Source: Rebecca billardiae RCC1528
Lineage: Eukaryota; Haptophyta
DNA: 64,000 bases
NCBI GenBank assembly: GCA_965240325.2
Contig: OZ251225.1
Coordinates: 3,286,001-3,350,000, forward strand
Direction of reading: 5' to 3'
Position 1 is the stretch's first letter; each line of letters opens with the position of its first letter. The position numbers and the translations under genes were made by a program. Positions 53,252 through 62,408 of this stretch are shown here, piece after piece. The notes beneath the pieces are model-generated. The model worked only from the letters and a program-made list of their open reading frames with translations. It was not told where the DNA came from and made no database searches.

Positions 53252-54574
53252 ATGGCCGAGGCAGACGATGACGACGCGTATGCATGGGAGCGGCGGTACG
53301 AGCGGACGTGGGAGGACATCACCGTCGCCAAGGACGGCACCTTGCGCGTGCGGCAGGCCGAGGGCACCGACTGGCGGCTGCAGCGCGCGGCCATCCCGCT
53401 TGACGCCAGGCGCGGCGTGATCCGTCACGTGCTCATCGTGTGGGACATCTCGCGCAGCGCGGGCGGGATGGACGGCGACCTCAAGCCGTCGCGCGCCCTG
53501 GCGGTGTGCACCGCCCTCACTAAGTGGGTGGAGGACTTCTTCGATCAGAACCCAATCTCGCGGCTCGGGATTGTGCTCGTCGGCAGAGTGAAGGACAGTG
53601 TGAGCGGCGTGGAGCGCGAGCTCGAGGCGGGCGCCGAGCTCTGGTCGCAGCTCTCGAGCAGCGCGGCCGACCACGTCCGCCGGCTGCGCGAGTTCGCCGA
53701 CAGCCCGCGGACCGAGGGCCTCTTCTCGCTGCAGAACGCGCTCGAGCTCGTGAGCGCGGTGCTGATGCCGATGCCCGCGTACGGCACGAAGGAGGTGCTG
53801 CTGCTCGTCTCGTCGCTGGCGACGTGCGACCCTGGGGATGTGATGGCGAGCATCCGCCGCGTGGAGGAGATGCGCGCGCGCTGCTCCGTGCTCGAGCTCC
53901 AGGCCGAGACGCACGTGTGCAAGGTGCTCGCGCACCGCACGCGCGGCCGCTTCGCCGTGATCTGCGACTTTGCTCACCTGTGCGAGGAGCTGCGGGAGCA
54001 CCTCACGCCGCCGGCGGTCACGAAGGGCGCGGGCACCATGGAGAACTGCCTCGTGCAGATGGGCCTGCCGCCGCGCTCCACCAGCCTCGCGCCCAGCCTC
54101 TGCGCGTGCCATGGCGAGCTGACGCACACGGGCCACGCGTGCTCGCAGTGCGGCGCCAAGCACTGCCAGCTGCCGACCTGCTGCGTCGTGTGCGGCCTCA
54201 CGCTCGTCTCGTCCTTCCACCTCGCGCGCTCGACGCGCCACCTCTTCCCGCTCCCGCCCTTCGAGCGCGTGCGCGGCGCGGAGGAGGCAGCGGCCGCGGC
54301 AGCCGGCGGCGCGGCGCAAGGCGCTGCTGCTGAGCCGATGGACACGGACGCAGCCGCTCAGCTCACCATGTGCGGCGCGTGCTGGGAGGAGATCGACGCG
54401 GACGACGCGCGCTGGCGGTGCGAGCGGTGCAAGCTGGAGTTCTGCGAGACGTGCAACCGCTTCATGCACGACGTGCTCAATAATTGCCCCGGGTGCGAGG
54501 CGCTCGGGCTTGTGCTCGCCAACGACGACGGCGCAGACGCCCCACAGCCCGCCGACTCGACACGGGGAACGTGA
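53252..54574 (+). CDS. GTF2H2: TFIIH core subunit p44/Ssl1 (GTF2H2)
   Basis: A single exon of 440 residues, the usual family length. The von Willebrand-A-like domain spans about 55-235 (RHVLIVWDISRSAGGMD, then FFDQNPISRLGIVLV). Family residues such as THVCKVLAHRTRGRF follow. The C4 zinc region starts near residue 283 (CACHGELTHTGHACSQCG, CQLPTCCVVCG) and a RING-like C-terminal domain near 372 (CGACWEEIDADD, CERCKLEFCETCN, CPGCE). p44 stimulates the XPD helicase in nucleotide excision repair and RNA polymerase II initiation. It lies 216 bases downstream of PRPF38A on the same strand, each presumably with its own promoter. Confidence 0.88.
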   Translation: MAEADDDDAYAWERRYERTWEDITVAKDGTLRVRQAEGTDWRLQRAAIPLDARRGVIRHVLIVWDISRSAGGMDGDLKPSRALAVCTALTKWVEDFFDQNPISRLGIVLVGRVKDSVSGVERELEAGAELWSQLSSSAADHVRRLREFADSPRTEGLFSLQNALELVSAVLMPMPAYGTKEVLLLVSSLATCDPGDVMASIRRVEEMRARCSVLELQAETHVCKVLAHRTRGRFAVICDFAHLCEELREHLTPPAVTKGAGTMENCLVQMGLPPRSTSLAPSLCACHGELTHTGHACSQCGAKHCQLPTCCVVCGLTLVSSFHLARSTRHLFPLPPFERVRGAEEAAAAAAGGAAQGAAAEPMDTDAAAQLTMCGACWEEIDADDARWRCERCKLEFCETCNRFMHDVLNNCPGCEALGLVLANDDGADAPQPADSTRGT

Positions 54575-55494
54575 ACGACTGCCAAGACTCAAAAGCGGTG
54601 GCGGTTGGGCCTTACAGTAGCAGCAGATTCATGTGCGAGCAGCAACCAGACGCGCCCGCAAGGTTGCTTCGTTGACGACTCCGATGCTTGTGCAACGCGT
54701 GCAATCGCGTGCAATCGTCGCAATCATCGTCGCGATGACGAGAATCATGTCTGGTCTGAATGTACGTACTGTAGCTACCGGCGGACGTTAATATTATAAA
54801 GTTTCGGTACGAGCACAGTACCCGTACGGTCGGCATCGTACAGTGAGCAGCGCTACATGAAGACGATCCGGACGGCTGGCAACGCATCGGCTTATTACTG
54901 TCACTCGCCTCGATGGGGCGTGGGGCCGCGTCTGGCCCTGCTCACAAGGTGTTTGTGTTCGAGGCAGGCAAAGGCCCTGTGCCACATCCGGGGTAGGTGG
55001 GCCGTGGGCAGCCAGGGGCTGGCGGCAGCCGAGAGGGGCCGCTTTCCCCCGCCCCCGCTGCTGCGATGGCGGCGGGGGTGCGCTGCTTGCCTCTGCGGGC
55101 GAGCAGCGCGCAGTTTACGCCGGGCATGTGGACCTGCCCACCCTTCATCTTCCAGTTCTTCCCTTTGGCTGGGGCTCGATCAGTCGACGCGGCGTCGCTC
55201 ACAGCGCAGGCAGGTGTTTGGCGCGGCTGCACTCTCGAGGTGGCTGGGATACGACATCCAGGTGCAGCACCCTCCCCGTGTGGTGTCAGAGCGCGCTCTC
55301 GAGCGCGTGCCTCCGAGCGCGGGGCGGCCGCTTGCTGCAATGGCCGCCTCGATGAGGTGCGGCAACGCGCCCCTCACCTCCCTGCGCCGGTCTTACCAAT
55401 AATATTGTGCACATCGGTAATTTTAAAACTGAAGAAGTCCCGTGCGTTTTCGTATCCCTCCCCATCGAGGACGAGAGCGAGCAACACAAGCGCG
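54575..55494. other. Upstream region of ankyrin gene 1, with a probable insertion
   Basis: About 54773-54892 is shared with the region before ankyrin gene 2 (59049-59172). Copy 1 then has ~520 extra bases (54893-55416), GC-rich, flanked on each side by CATCGG, before similarity resumes near 55460. The insert has no recognised gene on either strand. Confidence 0.5.
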
Positions 55495-56844
55495 ATGCGC
55501 GCTTCCGCATGGCGGATTCTCGCCTCCGACGACGACGCGCTCGCGTGCGTCGTTGCACGCGTACCCGACGACTACCTGATCGCGGCAGCTCTCACGTGTC
55601 GCTCGATGCACGCTGCTGTGCGTGCGACTGTGACCGATACGAAGACGATGTCCACATCTTATCGAGCCATGCTTGCCGCGCCTACGCCCTTCGTCATGTG
55701 GGCATTTGCGCGCGGCGGCGCTCCTCGTGAGTGGGCTTGCGAGTTGGCTGCATCTGTGGGGCATCTCGAGGTGCTGCGGTGGGCGCAAACGCAAGGCCTG
55801 TTTGAGCAGACGTCTGCGCACATGTGTGCATATGCAGCGAAGGGAGACCAACTCGAGGTGCTTCAGTGGCTGCGTGCACAAGACCCGCCGTGCCCCTGGG
55901 GCGAGGAGACGTGCAACATTGCCGCGCGTGAAGGCCATCTTGAGGTGCTCCAATGGCTGCGCGCGCAAGACCCGCCGTGCCCCTGGGACGAGCGGACGTG
56001 CGAGTGCGCCGCAGCTGGAGGCCACCTCGAGGTGCTGCAGTGGATGGACGCAGAAGGCCCGCCTTGTCCCTGGGACGAGGAGACGTGCAACAGTGCCGCA
56101 GTGGAAGGCCATCTCGAGGTGCTCCAGTGGCTGCGCGCGCAAGACCCGCCTTGTCCCTGGGACGAGCGGACGTGCTACGAAGCCGCAGCTGGAGGCCACC
56201 TCGAGGTGCTGCAGTGGATGCGCGGGCAAGATCCGCCTTGTCCCTGGGACGAGGAGACGTGCTACAGTGCCGCAAACACGGGCCATATCGAGGTGCTCCA
56301 GTGGCTGCTTGCACAAGACGACGCGCAAGTAGTCCCCTGGGACGAGGAGACGTGCACATGGGCCGCGGATGGAGACCAACTCGAGGTGCTCCAGTGGCTG
56401 CGTGCGCAGGACCCACCGTGCCCCTGGAGCACGCAGACTTTTGCCACTGCTGCATATTCAGGTCGGCTCGAGATGCTCCAGTGGCTGCGCGCGCAAGACC
56501 CGCCGTGCGCCTGGAACGCAGGGGCGTGCGGCAGTGCCGCACGTGGAGGCCGTCTCGAGGTGCTGCAGTGGCTGCGCGCGCAAGACCCACAGTGCCCCTG
56601 GGACGAGCAGACGTGCACCCACGCCGCAAGTGGAGGCCATCTCGAGGTGCTCCAGTGGCTGCGTGCGCAAGACCCACCGTGCCCCTGGGACGAGCAGACG
56701 TGCAACAGAGCTGCACGTGGAGGCCGTCTCGAGGTGCTGCAGTGGCTGCGCGCGCAAGACCCGCCATGTCCATGGAACAGGCAGGATTGCACCCGCGCCG
56801 CAAAAGATCATCCAGATGTACTTCAATGGCTGCGTGTAAACTGA
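55495..56844 (+). CDS. Ankyrin-repeat protein, copy 1
   Basis: A single exon of 449 residues from the Met opening MRASAWRILASDDDALAC. The N-terminal ~50 residues (VVARVPDDYLIAAALTCRSM) look like an F-box-type helical motif. Thirteen ankyrin-like units follow, each ~29 residues (87 bases), with the core HLEVLQWLRAQDPPCPWDE and a conserved Cys (TC..AA). Such WDE/TC ankyrin arrays are common in algae and in large DNA viruses. They bind proteins and could be substrate adaptors if the N-terminus is an F-box, which is inference. The units are so alike at DNA level that unequal exchange is likely. The partner is unknown. Confidence 0.75.
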   Translation: MRASAWRILASDDDALACVVARVPDDYLIAAALTCRSMHAAVRATVTDTKTMSTSYRAMLAAPTPFVMWAFARGGAPREWACELAASVGHLEVLRWAQTQGLFEQTSAHMCAYAAKGDQLEVLQWLRAQDPPCPWGEETCNIAAREGHLEVLQWLRAQDPPCPWDERTCECAAAGGHLEVLQWMDAEGPPCPWDEETCNSAAVEGHLEVLQWLRAQDPPCPWDERTCYEAAAGGHLEVLQWMRGQDPPCPWDEETCYSAANTGHIEVLQWLLAQDDAQVVPWDEETCTWAADGDQLEVLQWLRAQDPPCPWSTQTFATAAYSGRLEMLQWLRAQDPPCAWNAGACGSAARGGRLEVLQWLRAQDPQCPWDEQTCTHAASGGHLEVLQWLRAQDPPCPWDEQTCNRAARGGRLEVLQWLRAQDPPCPWNRQDCTRAAKDHPDVLQWLRVN

Positions 56845-56939
56845 AGCAGAAGGCGTGCTCGAGCGTGACACGTGCGTGCATTAGAAGGTTTTATAAGTGC
56901 CACTCCCAGCATATTTAATTATGTCGTCAGGTAATTATT

Positions 56940-58692
56940 ATGGCCCGCGGTGCAGGGCGGAGCGCGCAGCGTGGCTAGCCCGCTCCGTGGGCACTAACCA
57001 CGTTAACGTTTCAAAAAGATCTTTGATCAATAAAGAAAAAAGGGACGGGGGACGATTTTCAGGGCTGGAGGAGACCGAATTTCGAATTTTGAGACCGCAA
57101 AGAGACATCCATTAGCGAGAAATGGGCACGTCCGGCTTGTTTGTATTCAGAGGAATCAACGAAACCCACGTCCAAGTGTGCGAGGGTGGGTAATTGTGGG
57201 TAGACTGTGACCATAGTAAATAAGCACATGACCATAGTAAAACAAGCCTCGCTGCCGCTACTAGGCGCGCGCCAGACACGGAGCGCGCGCACCAGTTGCG
57301 TCGCGCTGCGCACGGCCACGGAGCATGCGCGACGAGATTGCGGCGGGGGCGGCGAGATCGCGGCGGGGGCGACGGGCAACAACCTGCCCGCGGGCGCGTT
57401 CGTCACTCGAGGAGCAGCGCGCAAGGGCGAGCCGAGTCCGGAGCACGCGAGCTCGTCGCTCGCCGCCCGGAGCAGAGCGCGCCGCTGCGAGCAAGCGGCG
57501 CGGCAGAGCTGATGAGCCGGATGCGCCCGGAGCTCGCGCGGCTGAAGGGCGAGCTCGAGCACGCGAGCTCGCGCCTCGACGCCGAGCGCGAGCTCCTCCT
57601 CAACTCGGTCGACGGCGGCGCGGAGGTGCAGCAGCGTGAGGACGAGCAGGAGCATCAGTGAAACGCGCGCCGGTTCCGGGTCGCGCAGCGGTGCCCAGCT
57701 GCCTGCCACGCGAGCGGCGGCCACGTGGCGCGAGGAGCTGCGTGGGGAAATCGCCGCGCGCGTCGACGCGGCGATCACCGGGCTGCAGGCCTCGGCAATC
57801 GACGCGGTGCGCACCCTCGCCGCCAGCCGCGACGACTCCGCCGTCGAGCTGCAGCAGCTGCGCGCGCAGATAGATGCCAGAAGTGCCGATGGGCCCGTTG
57901 GGCGGCGGCGTATCAGCAGGCTGACGTGCACGAGCACGTGACACGCGGAGGCGCTAGGCGCCAAGCTGGCGAAGTGCGGCGCCGAGCTCGACGAGCTGAG
58001 CGACGCGGCAACGGACGCGCTGGGCGCCCGCGCCGCCATCGTCGCGGCGCCCTCCAGCAGCTCGAGCAGCTGTGGATAGTTGGCCGTCGAGGCGACCGCG
58101 GGTGTGACTCACTCACAGTGTGAGTGAGCCGGCGCGCGGCTCAGCCTGCCGCTGGCAGCCGCCGTCTTCGAGGCCGACGCGGCGGAGGAGGCGGCGGGCG
58201 AGCACGGCGGCGCGGTGGAGCAGGCGCGCACGCGCGGCGGCAGGCGCGACGCGCCGCTCGCCTCGTTCCACCGCCCCGAGCTCCGCTCGGTCGGTCTCGG
58301 TGCGAGGCTGCGCAGCCGGCAGGCCGGGGCCAGCAGTGGCGCGCGCTCTCGCTCTGCCGGCACGAGCGACCAGCGGCCCGTCGTCGAGCGCATGGCGCAG
58401 GGCGAGTACCTCAAGCAGGTGCGCCCGCTCGCGCGCACGCGCCGGCTCGCGCCGCGCCAGCGCCTCTCGCCCTGCCTGCGCGCGCGCGCCGGCCGCTAGT
58501 CCCCGCGGCGGCCCGCGGACCCGCGGCGACAGTCCTCGGCCCGCCGGCCCGGTGGGCGGCAGTGACTGAGTTGGCGGTGGCAGCTCAGGCGAACTGTTAC
58601 ACATGTCAGACTGAGACAGCAGCCGACGGAGGGTGCGCCGCGGGCCCCGAACTACGTTCGTTCTACGGAAAAAGACCGCGGAACGCGGTCAT
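56940..58692 (+). mobile_element. Terminal-hairpin element, family 1, copy C
   Basis: Left end ATGGCCCGCGGTGCAGGGCG, right end GACCGCGGAACGCGGTC (58674-58690) then AT, as in copies A and B. The first ~300 bases match A and B. The middle is unrelated to them and contains several coding-like segments in + orientation: LARLKGELEHASSRLDAERE (near 57535, coiled coil), then ALGAKLAKCGAELDELSDAA (near 57948) and PRAAQPAAGSRRL-frame DNA rich in Arg. These look like pieces of one host gene. It sits directly after ankyrin gene 1, in sequence matching the site after ankyrin gene 2. Confidence 0.65.
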
Positions 58693-59226
58693 TATTATTA
58701 TTATACAATCTTATAATTCTTGCATATTATTCGTCATCATTGAAGTTTTAGAACTCAAACTGAGTCGCATCGGCTGCTACTCCTAGCTGGTCCTAGGCGC
58801 ACGCCTCTTTGCTCGAGCGCGCTTTTCGTCAGCAATAATAAGGCGTGCTCGAGCGTGACACGTGAGCGCATAATATAGCAGCTATCGGATTGAATCCATA
58901 ATACTTATAAAAACATTTAATTCGCGACGATCATCACTGTGGTCATGGGTTCAAACCCCCAGTTTCCAGGTCTCTCTTCGGAGAGCGTGCGATGAAGGAT
59001 GGCGCGGCAACCTGCCACCGTGAGCCTTACGCACGTTAAAACAAATAAACTGTAGCTACCGGCGGACGTTATTCCTCTGTACAATGCACAGTACCCGTAC
59101 GTACGGTCGGCATCGTACAGTGAGCAGCGCTACATGAAGACGATCCGGACGGCTGACAACGCATCGGCCAAGATCGGCTTAGTCCCGTATTCCCCATCGA
59201 GGACGAGAGCGAGCATCACAAGCGCG
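58693..59226. other. Upstream region of ankyrin gene 2, with dispersed repeat
   Basis: Contains a partial copy of the ankyrin gene 3' trailer (GGCGTGCTCGAGCGTGACAC near 58831) and the 95-base repeat at 58961-59055, inverse of 19829-19923. GGGTTCAAACCCC at 58946-58958 fits the polymerase III B-box consensus. Bases 59049-59172 are shared with the region before gene 1. Confidence 0.5.
58961..59055 (+). repeat. ~95-base dispersed repeat (mate at 19829-19923)
   Basis: Inverse match to 19829-19923. Directly preceded here, but not at the mate, by a B-box-like GGGTTCAAACCCC. Confidence 0.75.
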
Positions 59227-60843
59227 ATGCGCGCTTCCGCATGGCGGATTCTCGCCTCCGACGTCGACGCGCTCGCGTGCGTCGTTGCACGCGTACCCGA
59301 CGACTACCTGATCGCGGCAGCTCTCACGTGTCGCTCGATGCACGCTGCTGTGCGTGCGACTGTGACCGATACGAAGACGATGTCCACATCTTATCGAGCC
59401 ATGCTTGCCGCGCCTACGCCCTTCGTCATGTGGGCATTTGCGCGCGGCGGCGCTCCTCGTGAGTGGGCTTGCGAGTTGGCTGCATCTGTGGGCCATCTCG
59501 AGGTGCTGCGGTGGGCGCAAACGCAAGGCCTGTTTGAGCAGACGTCTGCGCACATGTGTGCATATGCAGCGAAGGGAGACCAACTCGAGGTGCTTCAGTG
59601 GCTGCGTGCACAAGACCCGCCGTGCCCCTGGGGCGAGGAGACGTGCAACATTGCCGCGCGTGAAGGCCATCTTGAGGTGCTCCAATGGCTGCGCGCGCAA
59701 GACCCGCCGTGCCCCTGGGACGAGCGGACGTGCGAGTGCGCCGCAGCTGGAGGCCACCTCGAGGTGCTGCAGTGGATGCGCGCGCAAGACCCGCCTTGTC
59801 CCTGGGACGAGGAGACGTGCTACAGTGCCGCAAACACGGGCCATATCGAGGTGCTCCAGTGGCTGCTTGCACAAGACGACGCGCAAGTAGTCCCCTGGGA
59901 CGAGGAGACGTGCACATGGGCCGCTGATGGAGACCAACTCGAGGTGCTCCAGTGGCTGCGTGCGCAAGACCCGCCTTGTCCCTGGGACGAGCAGACGTGC
60001 AACAGAGCCGCAGCTGGAGGCCACCTCGAGGTGCTGCAGTGGATGCGCGCGCAAGACCCGTCTTGTCCTTGGGACGAGGAGACGTGCAACAGTGCCGCAG
60101 TGGAAGGCCATCTTGAGGTGCTCCAGTGGCTGCGCGCGCAAGACCCGCCTTGTCCCTGGGACGAGCGGACGTGCAACAGAGCCGCAGCTGGAGGCCACCT
60201 CGAGGTGCTGCAGTGGATGCGCGCGCAAGACCCGTCTTGTCCCTGGGACGAGGACACGTGCTACAGTGCCGCAAACACGGGCCATATCGAGGTGCTCCAG
60301 TGGCTGCTTGCACAACACGACGCGCAAGTAGTCCCCTGGGACGAGGAGACGTGCACATGGGCAGCGGATGGAGACCAACTCGAGGTGCTCCAGTGGCTGC
60401 GTGCGCAGGACCCCCCGTGCCCCTGGAGCACGCAGACTTTTGCCATTGCTGCATCTTCAGGTCGGCTCGAGATGCTCCAGTGGCTGCGCGCGCAAGACCC
60501 GCCTTGTCCCTGGGACGAGGAGACGTGCACCGACGCCGCAAGTGGAGGCCGTCTCGAGGTGCTCCAGTGGCTGCGTGCGCAAGACCCGCCTTGTCCCTGG
60601 GACGAGGAGACGTGCACCCACGCCGCAAGTGGAGGCCATCTCGAGGTGCTCCAGTGGCTGCGTGCGCAAGACCCACCGTGCCCCTGGGACGAGCAGACGT
60701 GCAACAGAGCTGCACGTGGAGGCCGTCTCGAGGTGCTGCAGTGGCTGCGCGCGCAAGACCCGCCGTGTCCATGGAACAGGCAGGATTGCACCCACGCCGC
60801 AAAAGATCATCCAGATGTACTTCAATGGCTGCGTGTAAACTGA
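59227..60843 (+). CDS. Ankyrin-repeat protein, copy 2
   Basis: A single exon of 538 residues from the Met opening MRASAWRILASDVDALAC; an in-frame Met at 59134 exists but the leader is less conserved. Nearly identical to copy 1 at both ends. It carries sixteen rather than thirteen ~29-residue units. A block of several units, from the TCNRAAAGGHLEVLQWM unit to the DAQVVPWDE unit and next, is present twice, so it grew by in-frame duplication. It also has the same possible F-box-like N-terminus. The flanks of copies 1 and 2 are shared, so the whole gene was duplicated in tandem. Confidence 0.75.
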   Translation: MRASAWRILASDVDALACVVARVPDDYLIAAALTCRSMHAAVRATVTDTKTMSTSYRAMLAAPTPFVMWAFARGGAPREWACELAASVGHLEVLRWAQTQGLFEQTSAHMCAYAAKGDQLEVLQWLRAQDPPCPWGEETCNIAAREGHLEVLQWLRAQDPPCPWDERTCECAAAGGHLEVLQWMRAQDPPCPWDEETCYSAANTGHIEVLQWLLAQDDAQVVPWDEETCTWAADGDQLEVLQWLRAQDPPCPWDEQTCNRAAAGGHLEVLQWMRAQDPSCPWDEETCNSAAVEGHLEVLQWLRAQDPPCPWDERTCNRAAAGGHLEVLQWMRAQDPSCPWDEDTCYSAANTGHIEVLQWLLAQHDAQVVPWDEETCTWAADGDQLEVLQWLRAQDPPCPWSTQTFAIAASSGRLEMLQWLRAQDPPCPWDEETCTDAASGGRLEVLQWLRAQDPPCPWDEETCTHAASGGHLEVLQWLRAQDPPCPWDEQTCNRAARGGRLEVLQWLRAQDPPCPWNRQDCTHAAKDHPDVLQWLRVN

Positions 60844-60911
60844 AGCAGAAGGCGTGCTCGAGCGTGACACGTGCGCGCATTAGATGGTTTTATAAATAAG
60901 TGCCACTCCCA

Positions 60912-60946
<35 letters not shown>

Positions 60947-60965
60947 ATTATGTCAGGTAATAATA
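60844..60965. other. Ankyrin gene 2 trailer with (AT)n tract
   Basis: The 3' trailer matches that of copy 1 (GAAGCAGAAGGCGTGCTCGA). An (AT)n tract at about 60915-60942 is inserted before TTTAATTATGTCAGGTAAT, which leads into the next element. Confidence 0.6.
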
Positions 60966-61250
60966 ATGATCGGCTACGCCGATCTTCGGGTAGTAAACAA
61001 CGAAGTTGAAGGCGCACGGCGGCCCTAGTTGTCGCGTTCCGATTACGGCCCTTGACCGTTGACGCGGTCACGGTCGGACGGTACGATCGAGTCTCGACGC
61101 ATGAGCGGATGAGCCGTGCAGCCGAGTCCGAGCCCGGACCATGCAGCCATGCTGCTGCTCAGTGTAACGGCGACGCAGCGAGGCAGAGCGGCGTGCAAGA
61201 TCCGACCTCACGGCCGCAGGAGCGCACGGCGCGAGCGGCCCGTGCACGGC

Positions 61251-61672
61251 GGCGAGCAGCCGAGCCGAAGCAGGGTAGGATAACCTCGACCGATGGCCCC
61301 GAGGCGGACTCGCGCCGACCCGAGCCGACCCACACCAGTCACCACACGTGCGCGGGCTGCTGCCACAGTGCCCGAGATTCCGAGACCCGTGGCCAGGCGG
61401 CGCACGCGTGCGCGCTGGCCTGGAACGCAGCAAGAGCGCCGCCGCCGTGCCGGTGCACGGCGGCGAGCAGCCGAGCCGAAGCACTGGGTAGGCCATAACC
61501 TCGACCGATGGCCCCGACGGACTCGCGCCGATCAGACCGCCCGCACCACACATGCGCGAGCTGCTGCCACAGTGCCCGAGATTCCGAGACCCGTGGCCAG
61601 GCGGCGCACGCGTGCGCGCTGGCCTGGAGCGCAGCAAGAGCGGCGCGGCCTGCAAGGTGCCAGTGCCTGCGC
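61251..61672. repeat. Tandem duplication, ~211-base period
   Basis: Two units beginning GGCGAGCAGCCGAGCCGAAG (61251 and 61462) share CCACAGTGCCCGAGATTCCG and GCGGCGCACGCGTGCGCGCT. Minor differences only. Translations in any frame are repetitive and look non-coding. Confidence 0.8.
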
Positions 61673-62096
61673 TGCTTTTTAGTGTTCGGCGCCGTGCGTG
61701 TGCGTGCTGCTTCATTCAATCAAGGCACGGAGGAGGTGAGGACGTGAGGAAGGCGCGCGGCGCAGAGAGATGTGCGAGGGCCGCTGCTGCTGCGCGCGTC
61801 GGCGCCGCGGCGTCGCGCCGCTGTGCTGTCGTGAGTGTCGGCCCGGAGCGCGAGGGCGACTCGGCGAGCACGCCATCACGTCGCGGAGTCGCGGACTCGC
61901 CGCCGCACCCGACCGCTGCTCGTGCCGCGCTGCATCATGCTTCAACATGCCGTGAGTTCAGCTGCGCGGCGTGCGGCGTGGCGCGCGCGGGCGCGCGCAT
62001 GGTCAGCTAGAAGCACAGCGAGAACGAGAACCGCGTCCTCGGCCCCCGGGTCCGGGACGCGGCAAGACCAGTCTCTCACGCGCAGACGATGAAGTT

Positions 62097-62194
62097 GGGG
62101 ACGAAAAGGCTTGGCAGCGGGGCGCGTGACCCGAGCTTGTGCCTCGGGGACGAAAAGGCTTGGCAGCGGGGCGCGTGACCCGAGCTTGTGCCTC
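62097..62194. repeat. Tandem duplication, 49-base period
   Basis: Two identical-looking units starting GGGGACGAAAAGGCTTGGCA at 62097 and 62146. Confidence 0.9.
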
Positions 62195-62408
62195 ACATCC
62201 AGCACCGCTCTGCCCCGAGCCCGAGTCGGACGGAGCGTGAGCGCGGTCCGCACGCGACGCCGGTCCGTGCCGTTCGGCCGCAGTGGGCCCCTCCCTCGCC
62301 TCTGGCTTCCGGGCGGGCCGCGGCAGCTTGTATTCACTGAATAGCATTTTCGTGAAAAATACCCGGAAAGCTCAGCTTTGAAAGCTGTCATATACTCTGT
62401 ATATATTA

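Larger units (their letters stand above)
60966..62391 (+). mobile_element. Terminal-hairpin element, family 2-like, copy C (two hairpin ends)
   Basis: The left end is ATGATCGGC with perfect stem-loop GATCGGCTACGCCGATC (60968-60984) and the family 2 block TTCGGGTAGTAAACAACG. The first ~250 bases track copy A (GCCGTGCAGCCGAGTC, GGCGACGCAGCGAGGCAGAG). The right boundary is uncertain. I place it after a different stem-loop, CAGCTTTGAAAGCTG (62373-62387), followed by TCAT, which matches the hairpin-end design but not its sequence. Tandem repeats lie inside (211-base and 49-base units). No protein was recognised. Confidence 0.45.

Noticed and set aside
58946-58958. Possible tRNA gene at the GGGTTCAAACCCC motif
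   Set aside because: No acceptor stem, anticodon arm or A box could be found around it.
55497-60843. CRISPR-like array suggested by regular DNA repeats in the ankyrin genes
   Set aside because: The 87-base periodicity is in-frame protein repeat; there are no spacers and the genome is eukaryotic.
61068-61715. Minus-strand frame with two copies of a ~70-residue segment
   Set aside because: It follows the 211-base tandem DNA duplication and has arginine/serine-rich composition without a domain; not supported as a gene.
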